From positions 1 through 8,618 of the forward strand of contig QHQU01000030.1 in NCBI GenBank assembly GCA_003219925.1: 8,618 nt of DNA, written 5' to 3'. The stretch's first letter is position 1; each line of letters opens with the position of its first letter. A program made the translations under genes and the position numbers. The notes beneath the pieces were generated by a model, which saw nothing but the letters and a program-made list of their open reading frames with translations, ran no database searches and was not told where the DNA came from. This document shows positions 1-6,121 of this stretch, in pieces. This DNA is from Verrucomicrobiota bacterium (GTDB lineage Bacteria; Verrucomicrobiota; Verrucomicrobiia; Chthoniobacterales; UBA10450).

Positions 1-422
1 TTTGCGCGCAGGCCTGCGTTTTCCTTGAGAAATTCTTTCGCCCCTGGGGCGATGGCGACGTCCATCCATTCGCAGGGCGCGCAATGCTGTGTCCCTCGAA
101 ACTTCACGCCTTGAATTTCGAAGTCACAACCGATGAGCGAAAGAAGATCAATACCGGAAACGATGACGTTGCGGCGCAACACCCCCGCCGGTTTCTCCCT
201 GATTCCAAAGTAGGCGCAGAGCCGCTCTAAAACCTCAGCGGAAAAAAAGGTGATCTGGCCTTTGTAATCTTCGCGATGATTAAAGTAGCGGTCGCCGAGC
301 AAACCCTTGCCCGCGACACACTGGATTCGTTCCTTCTCGACTAGCGGTGAAGTTCCCGGCGGCTGGCCGTAGTGGCCAACGAAATTGTGTTCGGATGAAA
401 TGAAGATTTGTTCGATTTGCAC
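1..422 (-). CDS. MOSC-domain protein (5' part; 3' end beyond window)
   Basis: Reading the minus strand from GTG at 422 gives 140 uninterrupted residues that leave the window at position 1. The N-terminus VQIEQIFISSEHNFVGHYGQ is followed by a GDRYFNHREDYKGQITFF block (residues 43-60), LRRNVIVSGIDLLSLIG (82-98) and FRGTQHCAPCEWM (108-120). This is the layout of stand-alone MOSC proteins (molybdenum cofactor sulfurase C-terminal domain), which carry one highly conserved cysteine thought to bind or carry sulfur; here C117 or C114 is the candidate. The substrate is unknown for most members. The GTG start is chosen because the family typically begins just before the EQIFIS-like strand. No ATG lies upstream in frame, though another GTG does about 17 codons earlier. 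No Shine-Dalgarno is visible. The gene diverges from the ABC exporter across 94 bp. The family call is firm; the function is not. Confidence 0.85.
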   Translation of the reverse strand, partial: MQIEQIFISSEHNFVGHYGQPPGTSPLVEKERIQCVAGKGLLGDRYFNHREDYKGQITFFSAEVLERLCAYFGIREKPAGVLRRNVIVSGIDLLSLIGCDFEIQGVKFRGTQHCAPCEWMDVAIAPGAKEFLKENAGLRA

Positions 423-505
423 GTCAGAAGAACAGCAAAAACCTGTCCCTGACAGTGGCACAGCATTGCAGCCTGTGGAATTGTGAATTTATCGGCACAG
501 ATGCC

Positions 506-510
506 GAGGG
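506..510 (+). promoter_or_regulatory. Ribosome binding site of the ABC exporter
   Basis: GAGGG lies six bases before the ATG at 517. It fixes this start over the out-of-frame ATG at 501. It is the only convincing Shine-Dalgarno sequence at correct spacing that I found in the window. Confidence 0.6.
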
Positions 511-516
511 CACTAC

Positions 517-2259
517 ATGAAAACGGTCTGGCGCGTCTTTGCTTACCTCAAACGTTACCCGGTTCTCGCGCTCGCGATGCTGGCCTGCGCCATTATCGGC
601 ACACTGATGGTTATTATTTTTCCAGTGGTGACGAAACGGATACTTGATGAAGTTGTGACCGGGCATCATCCAGAGCGCTTGCTGCCGCTGGTCCTGGTGG
701 CCGCCGCCGCGGCGTTGCTGCAAAACGTGCTCAATTCATTGCGCCTTCTACTCAACAATACCTTTGAGCAAAAAGTCATTTTCGATCTGCGCAGCGATTT
801 ATATTCGCATATCCAATCGCTGCCGCTGCGCTGGTTCGATAATCGCGCCACGGGCGATCTAATGACGCGAATCTTAGAAGACGTAACTTCTGTCGAGCGC
901 GTCCTCATCGACGGAATTGAGCAGGGAACGGTGGCAGTTTTACAAATCATCATTGTGCTCGCGGGAATGTTTTATCTGAGCCCAAAACTCACACTCGTCG
1001 GACTGGCTCCGGTGCCATTTCTGGCCGGAGGCGCTCTGTGGTACACGCTCACCGCGCATCGGCGTTATCGATTGCAACGCCGTGCCGCGTCGTCCATGAA
1101 CTCCCTTTTGCACGACAATCTTTCGGGCATTCGGCAAATTAAAAGTTTCGTGCGTGAAGGCGAGGAGCACACGCGTTTTAATAAAGTGAGCGACGAGTTG
1201 CGACGCGCTACTCTCGTGGTGATGCGAGTCTGGGCGCTGTACAACCCGTCGATGTACTTGTTCGGTTCGCTCGGAGTCCTGCTGATCGTTGCCGTCGGAA
1301 CGCAGGATATTCTGTCCAAAACGATCCAGCTGGGCGATCTTGGCGCCTTTCTTTTGCTGTCCGGTTTTCTTTACGAACCAGTGGGCAAACTGCATCAGCT
1401 CAACCAACTGATCCAGGCCGGACGCGCCGCGGGCGAGCGCGTCTTTGAAATTATTGACGAACCAGCAGAATCGCAGCGCGGGAGAAAATTTGAAAGGGAG
1501 GTGCGGGGCGAGATTGTATTTCGAGATGTCAGTTTTACCTACGGCTCGGAGTTGCCGGCGCTGAGCAATGTCTCATTTCATGCGCGTCCGGGCGAAACCA
1601 TCGCGCTGGTCGGCAAAACCGGTGCGGGAAAATCTACTCTGATCAATTTGCTAACCCGTTTTTACGAGTTCGATGAGGGCGAGATTTTGATCGATGGCCA
1701 ATCAATTCAGGATCTCAACATCCGCGAGTTACGGCAGAAGATCGGGATGGTGACGCAGGAAAGTTTTCTCTTCAACGGCACCATTCGCGAAAATCTGCAA
1801 ATGGGGAAACCGGGCGCCAGTGACGAGGAACTGTTGGAAGCGGCGGAAGCAGCCAATGCTCGCGCCTTCATTGATCAGTTGCAAAACGGATTGAGCAGCG
1901 TCGTCGGCGAGCGCGGGGTGAAACTGAGCGTAGGAGAAAAACAACGGCTCTCGATTGCGCGCGCGCTGTTGAAAGATCCGCCGATTTTAATTCTGGACGA
2001 AGCAACCGCCAGCGTGGACACGGCGACTGAGCGGCTGATTCAGGAGGCGCTGGAAAACTTAATGTTTCGTCGCACCTCCATCGTCATCGCACACCGGCTC
2101 TCCACCATTGTGCATGCCGATCAAATTCTGGTCCTCGATCACGGTCGCATCATCGAACGCGGCACCCACGAGCAATTGCTGATGCTTGGCGGAAAATATG
2201 CGCGCCTCTGCGAGCAAAGTTTGCTGGAGACGCCCGACATCGAGCCAGCCGGCGTCTGA
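517..2259 (+). CDS. MsbA-type ABC exporter (TMD-NBD half transporter)
   Basis: This 580-residue protein has the standard half-exporter plan: about six membrane segments in residues 13-310, then a nucleotide-binding domain from about 335 to 570. Seen in the NBD are the A-loop aromatic Y342, Walker A GKTGAGKS (366-373), Q-loop Q414, signature LSVGEKQR (470-477), Walker B ILILDE (490-495) with catalytic E495, SVDT D-loop and switch H526. It would act as a homodimer in the inner membrane, coupling ATP hydrolysis to export of a lipid or other hydrophobic substrate. MsbA (lipid A-core flippase) is the best-known relative, but the substrate cannot be read from sequence. The signature reads LSVGE instead of the canonical LSGGQ. 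The last codons (GCC GGC GTC TGA) lie inside a 14-bp repeat that recurs at 2363-2376. No partner gene is adjacent, so a homodimer is likely. Confidence 0.92.
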   Translation: MKTVWRVFAYLKRYPVLALAMLACAIIGTLMVIIFPVVTKRILDEVVTGHHPERLLPLVLVAAAAALLQNVLNSLRLLLNNTFEQKVIFDLRSDLYSHIQSLPLRWFDNRATGDLMTRILEDVTSVERVLIDGIEQGTVAVLQIIIVLAGMFYLSPKLTLVGLAPVPFLAGGALWYTLTAHRRYRLQRRAASSMNSLLHDNLSGIRQIKSFVREGEEHTRFNKVSDELRRATLVVMRVWALYNPSMYLFGSLGVLLIVAVGTQDILSKTIQLGDLGAFLLLSGFLYEPVGKLHQLNQLIQAGRAAGERVFEIIDEPAESQRGRKFEREVRGEIVFRDVSFTYGSELPALSNVSFHARPGETIALVGKTGAGKSTLINLLTRFYEFDEGEILIDGQSIQDLNIRELRQKIGMVTQESFLFNGTIRENLQMGKPGASDEELLEAAEAANARAFIDQLQNGLSSVVGERGVKLSVGEKQRLSIARALLKDPPILILDEATASVDTATERLIQEALENLMFRRTSIVIAHRLSTIVHADQILVLDHGRIIERGTHEQLLMLGGKYARLCEQSLLETPDIEPAGV

Positions 2260-2260
2260 G
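2247..2260 (+). repeat. 14-bp direct repeat, copy 1 (contains the exporter stop codon)
   Basis: AGCCGGCGTCTGAG at 2247-2260 is repeated exactly at 2363-2376. In this copy TGA (2257-2259) is the stop codon of the ABC exporter. The two copies flank the long inverted repeat at 2268-2350. They may be a duplicated target site or part of a dispersed palindromic family. Confidence 0.7.
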
Positions 2261-2267
2261 CTTTGTT

Positions 2268-2350
2268 GGTAGGGCGGGACTCTGTCGAGCCATCGAAATA
2301 CGCATGGGCATGAACTTGGAAAACGCGGCTCCGCCGAGCGTCGCCCTACC
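2268..2350. repeat. REPIN-like long inverted repeat
   Basis: The arms 2268-2291 and 2327-2350 are 24 bp each and match at 18 of 24 positions when one is reverse-complemented. The outer nine bases (GGTAGGGCG / CGCCCTACC) pair perfectly, as does an inner GAGCC/GGCTC. A 35-base spacer separates them. Two REP-type palindromes in opposite orientation around a short spacer is the form of REPIN elements, which are spread by RAYT-family transposases in other bacteria. No transposase is present here. It fills the gap between the exporter and the convergent GYF_2 gene and could also act as a weak transcription or decay barrier. Membership of a genome-wide family is inferred. Confidence 0.6.
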
Positions 2351-2362
2351 AGAATTTGAAAG

Positions 2363-2389
2363 AGCCGGCGTCTGAGACAGACGCCCTAC
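2363..2389. repeat. Palindromic repeat unit (second copy of the 14-bp repeat plus hairpin)
   Basis: AGCCGGCGTCTGAG (2363-2376) runs into a perfect hairpin: GGCGTCTG (2367-2374), loop AGA, CAGACGCC (2378-2385), followed by CGCCCTAC (2382-2389). On the minus strand this begins GTAGGGCG, the same core as the arms of the inverted repeat at 2268-2350, so it looks like a third unit of one family. It lies just after the stop of the minus-strand GYF_2 gene and between two convergent genes, where it could help end transcription. No T-run follows on either strand, so it is not a standard intrinsic terminator. Confidence 0.6.
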
Positions 2390-2417
2390 AATTCGCCCCA
2401 GCCCAATTTGGGATGCG

Positions 2418-2951
2418 CTACGGTTGTGCGGGCGAAGCCGCCAGCAATTCCTGGTAGCGTTGTTCCAGTTCGCGGTAGCGTGCTTCCGCGTCCTGCAAAG
2501 CGCGCCGCTCCTCTCCCAGGCAGCGCTCCAGATCGCGAATCCGTTCTTCGAACCTGATCGACATACCCGTCGCAGCGGGCGTTTGGTCGACCGAGCCGTC
2601 GCCTTCTTCGACCTGGTTCGGGAAATATGGGGTGATCTCCTGAATCTTCCGGCGCGATCCATCGCACGTGTTAATGACAAAATTTTCCGGCGTTACTTCA
2701 CCGAGCCGAACGAATTCGTTGATTGCACCCAATGTTGTTGGCCCGTAATAACGCTCGCTCGTTACCTCCACCAGCCAATCCATCCCCAGCTCTGAAAGCA
2801 TTGGCGCTTTCATCCAGTTTTCCTGATCGGATGAAACAAGATCGCGGGGTGCGACCCGGGCCTTTGAGGCCCAGCGTGATAGCTGGTCAAATGGCAGTGG
2901 TCCGAAAATGCCGCCGCCCTCGTATTTGCGGAGGTACCAACTTGGGTCCAT
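2418..2951 (-). CDS. Tandem GYF_2 (DUF4339-like) protein with C-terminal coiled coil
   Basis: The 177-residue product has two GYF_2-like units. The first is at about 5-55 (WYLRKYEGGGIFGPLPFDQL, then a W at 46). The second is at about 59-108 (WLVEVTSERYYGPTTLGAI). Each has the aromatic-rich start, the FGP/YGP turn and a Leu-rich helix. GYF-type domains usually bind proline-rich peptides; in bacteria GYF_2 often sits at the end of membrane or regulatory proteins and its partners are mostly unknown. Residues 111-131 form an acidic, probably disordered linker. Residues 132-170 are a charged, heptad-like helix rich in Glu, Arg and Leu, probably a coiled coil. There is no signal peptide or membrane segment, so it should be cytoplasmic. 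It starts 9 nt after the LysM gene's stop, so the two are likely co-transcribed. No catalytic motif is seen; a scaffold or adaptor role is a guess. Confidence 0.75.
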   Translation of the reverse strand: MDPSWYLRKYEGGGIFGPLPFDQLSRWASKARVAPRDLVSSDQENWMKAPMLSELGMDWLVEVTSERYYGPTTLGAINEFVRLGEVTPENFVINTCDGSRRKIQEITPYFPNQVEEGDGSVDQTPAATGMSIRFEERIRDLERCLGEERRALQDAEARYRELEQRYQELLAASPAQP

Positions 2952-2960
2952 TGCCGTTGT

Positions 2961-3428
2961 TTATTCCGCCGTGGGCGAAGGTGACGCGCTCGCCGCCGGA
3001 CTGGTCGAGGGGGCGGGGATCATGATTGTCTGCCCGGCCTGTAATTTTCGGCCGTCTTCGATGTGATTAAATTTTTGTAGCTCTTCCACCCCGACCTTGT
3101 TTTGCTTGGCGATCGAGGTCAGCGTCTCGCCGCGTGCCACGACGTGAGCGTTACCGTTGCTCGCTAGCGGATGCGCCGTCTCGCTCGCCGATGCCGCGGC
3201 ACTAGGCACCGAGCCTGGAGTTGTTTCCCCGATTATCGTACCAGGACGGGAAACCTGTTGTTCCAGCTTCAAAATCTGCTGGGAAAGAGCGTCGATCTTG
3301 GTGTTGATCTGATCGATCTTTTTTTCCAGCGCGGCCATTTCACCGGGCGATGGAGAACCCTCTGGCGATTGAGCCAGTGCGCCGGCAACTACGAGTAGCA
3401 AAACCGCCCAGGCAACGAAAGATTTCAT
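2961..3428 (-). CDS. Exported LysM-domain protein
   Basis: The 155-residue product starts with a clear signal peptide (MKSFVAWAVLLLVVAGALA, cleavage about after residue 19; no lipobox Cys). Residues 30-60 form a short coiled coil (KKIDQINTKIDALSQQILKL), followed by a Ser/Ala/Pro linker. A LysM domain at about 95-138 follows (HVVARGETLTSIAKQNKVG, ending AGQTIMIP), and the tail is Ser/Pro/Ala-rich. LysM binds N-acetylglucosamine-containing glycans, so the protein should sit on periplasmic peptidoglycan and oligomerise through its helix. No enzyme domain is present. The frame stays open upstream to an ATG at 3698, but I place the start at 3428 because the signal peptide begins there and the extension would run antisense through the UBact gene. 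No clear ribosome binding site is visible. It lies first in a likely two-gene unit with the GYF_2 gene. Confidence 0.85.
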   Translation of the reverse strand: MKSFVAWAVLLLVVAGALAQSPEGSPSPGEMAALEKKIDQINTKIDALSQQILKLEQQVSRPGTIIGETTPGSVPSAAASASETAHPLASNGNAHVVARGETLTSIAKQNKVGVEELQKFNHIEDGRKLQAGQTIMIPAPSTSPAASASPSPTAE

Positions 3429-3554
3429 TCCAGAAATTCTGACATCGGGTGCGAATGCTGGCAAGCACGCGCGCACGCGATTTGGACAAGGCGGGACGAA
3501 CAGAAAATCACCGGAAGGGTTGCGGTTCGGACGATTTCCCGTACCTTTTTCGCG
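3429..3554. promoter_or_regulatory. Divergent promoter region of the LysM and UBact-proteasome operons
   Basis: These 126 bp separate the minus-strand LysM start from the plus-strand UBact start and must hold promoters for both. One candidate for the proteasome operon is TTGCGG (3520-3525), a 16-base spacer and TACCTT (3542-3547). It ends only 7 bases before the UBact ATG, which would give a nearly leaderless mRNA. That fits the lack of any Shine-Dalgarno there. A weaker TTGGAC (3482-3487) lies upstream. Neither is close to consensus, and I see no operator palindrome. Confidence 0.35.
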
Positions 3555-3731
3555 ATGCCAGAGCGGATTCAGAAACCGGTCGAACCGGTGCCATGGGGGC
3601 CGAAACAGGGTGACGGCGGTGGGCCGCGCTCGCCCGATATTTCGCGCCCGGACACGAAGGATTTGCTCAAAAAAATGCGCAAGGTAGATCCGAATCAATC
3701 CAAGCGTTACCGGCAGCGCACCGGCCAGTAA
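3555..3731 (+). CDS. ubact: UBact, ubiquitin-like (Pup-like) protein modifier
   Basis: ATG at 3555 to TAA at 3729-3731 encodes 58 residues: a short N-terminus MPERIQKPVEPVPWGPKQGD, a Gly-rich stretch, then RSPDISRPDTKDLLKKMRK (25-43) and VDPNQSKRYRQRTGQ (44-58). This matches the UBact family, small disordered modifiers in several Gram-negative phyla that are analogous to actinobacterial Pup and encoded beside proteasome genes. The C-terminal Gly-Gln is the telling feature: Pup ending in Gln must be deamidated to Glu by Dop before PafA joins it to lysines of target proteins. The same is expected here by analogy. The protein has seven lysines and no cysteine. The stop codon directly abuts the prcB ATG (TAA-ATG), which supports the start, strand and role. 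No Shine-Dalgarno is seen. The gene is below usual length cut-offs and easily missed. Confidence 0.93.
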   Translation: MPERIQKPVEPVPWGPKQGDGGGPRSPDISRPDTKDLLKKMRKVDPNQSKRYRQRTGQ

Positions 3732-4535
3732 ATGGACGGCAAACAGGCGCTCGATTTCGGAGCGAGCAGTGATTTTCCCTCTTTGCTCCGCCTCCAGGGT
3801 TTGCTCGCGCCCGCTGCACAGATTGGTCCGATGAATGCGCGCGGGGAAATTGTGCCGACGGAATCGACCACAATTTTAGCGTTCAAATTTTCCGACGGCG
3901 TGCTGGTCGCGGGCGATCGGCGAGCGACTTCCGGGAATACTGTCGTTTACGATCGAGCCGACAAGGTGCTGGAGATTGACCAGCGTTCCATTATGGCGAT
4001 TGCCGGCGTGCCCGCGACCGCCTGGGAAATGGCCCGGGTGCTCGAACATTCCTTTCAATTTTTTCGCCGGACGCAATTGCAGGAGATGAGCGTGGATGGC
4101 AAAGTGCGCGCCCTTTCGAAATTATTGCGCGACAACTTCGGATTTGCGCTTCAGGGAGTTGGGATTGTCGTCCCGATTTTCGCGACATACGACGTCAAAG
4201 CGTCGCCCTCAGGGCGGCTTTATTTTTATGATGCGATGGGCGCGCAATTCGAAGCGACCGATTTTGCCGCGACCGGGTCGGGTTCGCCGGCGGTGCGCGG
4301 GATTTTGTATTACGAAAATACCTGGGGCAAGAACCCGCTGCAGAAAATCAGCGAGGATGAAGCAGTGGTGGTCGCCTTGCGCGCTCTCGATACCGCGTCG
4401 GAAGCCGATACAGCCACGGGCGGTATCGATCGCCACGCGAAAATTTTTCCGATTATGAAGATCGTGGCGGCTGATGGAATTCGCACGCTGCCGGAAGAAA
4501 AGATCGCGGAACTATTTCAGAAACGCGTCGCATGA
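3732..4535 (+). CDS. prcB: Proteasome beta subunit (20S core, catalytic)
   Basis: This 267-residue protein is an N-terminal-nucleophile hydrolase of the bacterial 20S proteasome. A propeptide of about 45 residues precedes T46 in ESTTILAFKFSDGVLVAGDR. Counting from T46 as Thr1, Asp17 is D62 (in AGDRRAT) and Lys33 is K78 (RADK), both in register, so the catalytic set is intact. TGSGS (181-185) and DTATGG (226-231) match the conserved beta-subunit loops. After self-cleavage the mature subunit is about 222 residues and forms the two inner heptameric rings that degrade UBact-tagged proteins. The residue before the cleavage site is Ser45, whereas Gly is usual. The start at 3732 directly follows the UBact stop; M34 (3831) is an alternative that would shorten the propeptide to 12. 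The gene overlaps prcA by 4 nt. A terminator-like hairpin lies within it (4202-4227). Confidence 0.93.
   Translation: MDGKQALDFGASSDFPSLLRLQGLLAPAAQIGPMNARGEIVPTESTTILAFKFSDGVLVAGDRRATSGNTVVYDRADKVLEIDQRSIMAIAGVPATAWEMARVLEHSFQFFRRTQLQEMSVDGKVRALSKLLRDNFGFALQGVGIVVPIFATYDVKASPSGRLYFYDAMGAQFEATDFAATGSGSPAVRGILYYENTWGKNPLQKISEDEAVVVALRALDTASEADTATGGIDRHAKIFPIMKIVAADGIRTLPEEKIAELFQKRVA
4202..4227 (+). terminator. Terminator-like hairpin inside prcB
   Basis: GTCGCCC (4202-4208), loop TCA, GGGCGGC (4212-4218) makes a 7-bp stem with one G-T pair, followed at once by TTTATTTTT (4219-4227). The form is that of an intrinsic terminator on the plus strand, but it lies in coding sequence for KASPSGRLYFY. 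Translating ribosomes would normally prevent it from folding. It may be chance, or could lower transcription of distal genes when translation is weak. Confidence 0.35.
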
Positions 4536-5287
4536 TCGAAGAGCCGTATCGTTGGGTGGAAGCAATCGCCACGCGTCGCGATTACATCGAGATGCAGCTG
4601 GCCACCGGCAGTCCAGTGGTCGCGCTTGGCTATGACGAGGGGATCTTGCTGCTGACGGTTGGGCAGCAAAAACTTTTTGAGATTTACGATCGGATTGCGC
4701 TCGGCGCCATCGGGCACCCGGGGGACATCGAGCGTCTGCGGATGGCCGCGATTGAGCTTGCCAGCACCGAAGGATTTACCCGCTCGGCCGCGGATGTTTC
4801 CCTGCGTCGTCTCGCCTATTACTCGTTAAGTCCAGTAATGAAAAATGCCTTCGAGCAGATTTACGGCGCGCCTTTCCTGGCCCGTTTGCTTTTTGTCGAA
4901 ATCGGAACCTCCCCGGCCGAAGATCTTTTTCTGGAAGTGGAATACGACGGCGCCATTAATCTGCGCTCAAGTGACGGAGGCAACAGGCCTTTTGCCGTTC
5001 TGGCCGCGACCAAAAAGTCGGCCAAAGAGATGGCAGAATTTCTGAGCAAACGATTTCAAAGCGCCAAGGACCTTCCGGCAACTCTCGACCTCGCGCTCGA
5101 CGCCTGGACTGTCGGCCAATTAAGGACAGATGAAGCGATGACAGGCGACGATGAAATTCGGCGACAACGGAGTGAGCGACTTGGCAGCGGGACAATTTCA
5201 GCGGCGGTGCTGAAGCGCAACACGAATCGCGCAGTGCGATATCGCGCGGTGGAAGCGAGTGACCTGGCGCCGTTGATCGCAAAATAG
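4532..5287 (+). CDS. prcA: Proteasome alpha subunit (20S core, gate)
   Basis: The 251-residue product matches the bacterial proteasome alpha subunit. It has an N-terminal helix (YRWVEAIATRRDYIEMQLAT, 6-25), the core strand SPVVALGYDEGILLLT (27-42), QQKLFEIYDRIALGAIGHPGD (45-65) and a Leu-rich helix region (66-120). K47 is at the position of the alpha-subunit lysine that docks the C-termini of ATPase or activator rings. As expected for an alpha subunit, there is no N-terminal nucleophile. Seven copies form each outer ring, gating entry to the PrcB chamber. ATG at 4532 overlaps the prcB TGA as ATGA, which fixes the start and implies translational coupling and balanced output. Residues 200-220 form a charged loop. 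The ring-opening ATPase is not encoded in this window. Confidence 0.92.
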   Translation: MIEEPYRWVEAIATRRDYIEMQLATGSPVVALGYDEGILLLTVGQQKLFEIYDRIALGAIGHPGDIERLRMAAIELASTEGFTRSAADVSLRRLAYYSLSPVMKNAFEQIYGAPFLARLLFVEIGTSPAEDLFLEVEYDGAINLRSSDGGNRPFAVLAATKKSAKEMAEFLSKRFQSAKDLPATLDLALDAWTVGQLRTDEAMTGDDEIRRQRSERLGSGTISAAVLKRNTNRAVRYRAVEASDLAPLIAK

Positions 5288-5288
5288 A

Positions 5289-6080
5289 ATGGGCCGGTTC
5301 CGTCTCTCCGAGCCGGCCGGTGATTTAATTGCATGGCTCGGTCTCATCTTAATGGCGTCGGCGTTTCTGATCCTAACGATGACGCGGGAACCGTCATTGC
5401 CCCGCACTTCTTTCCGGTATCATAAAAAGACCGAGCCATTCGCGCTGGTGATACTTGATCCCGGCCACGGTGGGCAGGATTCAGGAGCGATGGCGGGCAA
5501 TGTTTTGGAGAAAGATCTGACATTTGATATCGCAGAGCGAGTCGATCGCCTTCTGGGTAGTCAAGGCATCCCAACATTGCTTACGCGCACCGGGGATTCC
5601 TACGTCTCGTTAACTGATCGGGCAAAGCTGATCAATCGCGCCGACCATGCCATTGTGGTGAGCATTCACTTTAATGATGGGCCGCGGCCAGAGGCCAGCG
5701 GAATCGAAACCTATTTCGCAGCCCAACGAACCACCGGCGTTCCGGGGATCGCAAGTTGGCTGCCTTTTCTGCAAAAGGTCGGTAACGTTCAGCCGAACGT
5801 GGAAAGTCAAAGCCTGGCCCAGTTTATTCAGGAGCAATTGGTGGCGCACACGCAGGCAATTAATCGTGGAACGAAGGCTGAGCAGTTTTATGTGCTGGCA
5901 AATGTGCGCCATCCGGCGGTGCTGGTGGAAGGCGGTTTCCTTACCAACAAGAATGAGATTGGAAAACTGGCGGACGCGAACTATCGCGAGCAACTGGCGG
6001 TGGCGATAAGCGATGGTATTTTGAAATATCGCGACACGATCAAAGCATCCAGTGACAATATTGACGGAGCGGGTCCATGA
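5289..6080 (+). CDS. N-acetylmuramoyl-L-alanine amidase (Amidase_3), membrane-anchored
   Basis: The 263-residue protein has a hydrophobic N-terminal segment (about 13-32, IAWLGLILMASAFLILTM), probably an uncleaved anchor, then an Amidase_3 catalytic domain. The four expected active-site residues are present: H60 in VILDPGHGGQDSG, E74 in VLEKDL, H127 in VVSIHFND, and E214 in VLVEGGFLTN. The first three bind the zinc ion and the last is the catalytic glutamate. The enzyme cleaves the amide bond between N-acetylmuramic acid and L-alanine in peptidoglycan in the periplasm, as AmiA/B/C do in cell separation. There is no AMIN or SPOR targeting domain. Its ATG is one base after the prcA stop with no Shine-Dalgarno, so it appears coupled to the proteasome genes. 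That link is positional only. It is followed by another peptidoglycan-binding protein. Confidence 0.92.
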   Translation: MGRFRLSEPAGDLIAWLGLILMASAFLILTMTREPSLPRTSFRYHKKTEPFALVILDPGHGGQDSGAMAGNVLEKDLTFDIAERVDRLLGSQGIPTLLTRTGDSYVSLTDRAKLINRADHAIVVSIHFNDGPRPEASGIETYFAAQRTTGVPGIASWLPFLQKVGNVQPNVESQSLAQFIQEQLVAHTQAINRGTKAEQFYVLANVRHPAVLVEGGFLTNKNEIGKLADANYREQLAVAISDGILKYRDTIKASSDNIDGAGP

Positions 6081-6121
6081 ATAAGAAAATGGACGAGGCG
6101 TCAAACCGCCTGCAGGGATGA
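6077..6121 (+). CDS. Possible 14-codon coupling ORF between amidase and PG-binding genes
   Basis: ATG at 6077 overlaps the amidase TGA (ATGA). The frame reads MNKKMDEASNRLQG and ends in a TGA at 6119-6121 that overlaps the next gene's ATG (6118) as a second ATGA. A ribosome could therefore pass from amidase to the PG-binding gene by two re-initiation steps. There is no homology or domain to support a functional peptide. The double overlap is the only evidence, and chance is possible. Confidence 0.3.
   Translation: MNKKMDEASNRLQG

Noticed and set aside
443..455. Small palindrome CTGTC-cct-GACAG between the MOSC and ABC genes
   Set aside because: A five-base stem is common by chance and no regulator gene or second copy supports an operator.
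940..1407. 155-codon minus-strand frame inside the ABC exporter
   Set aside because: It is opposite a well-conserved transporter membrane domain and has no recognisable features.
2424..3025. Plus-strand open frames opposite the GYF_2 gene
   Set aside because: They are Arg/Pro/Cys-rich shadows of a minus-strand gene with recognisable GYF_2 units.
3429..3698. N-terminal 90-codon extension of the LysM gene on the minus strand
   Set aside because: It runs antisense through most of UBact, is Arg/Pro-rich without a domain, and the clear signal peptide begins at 3428.
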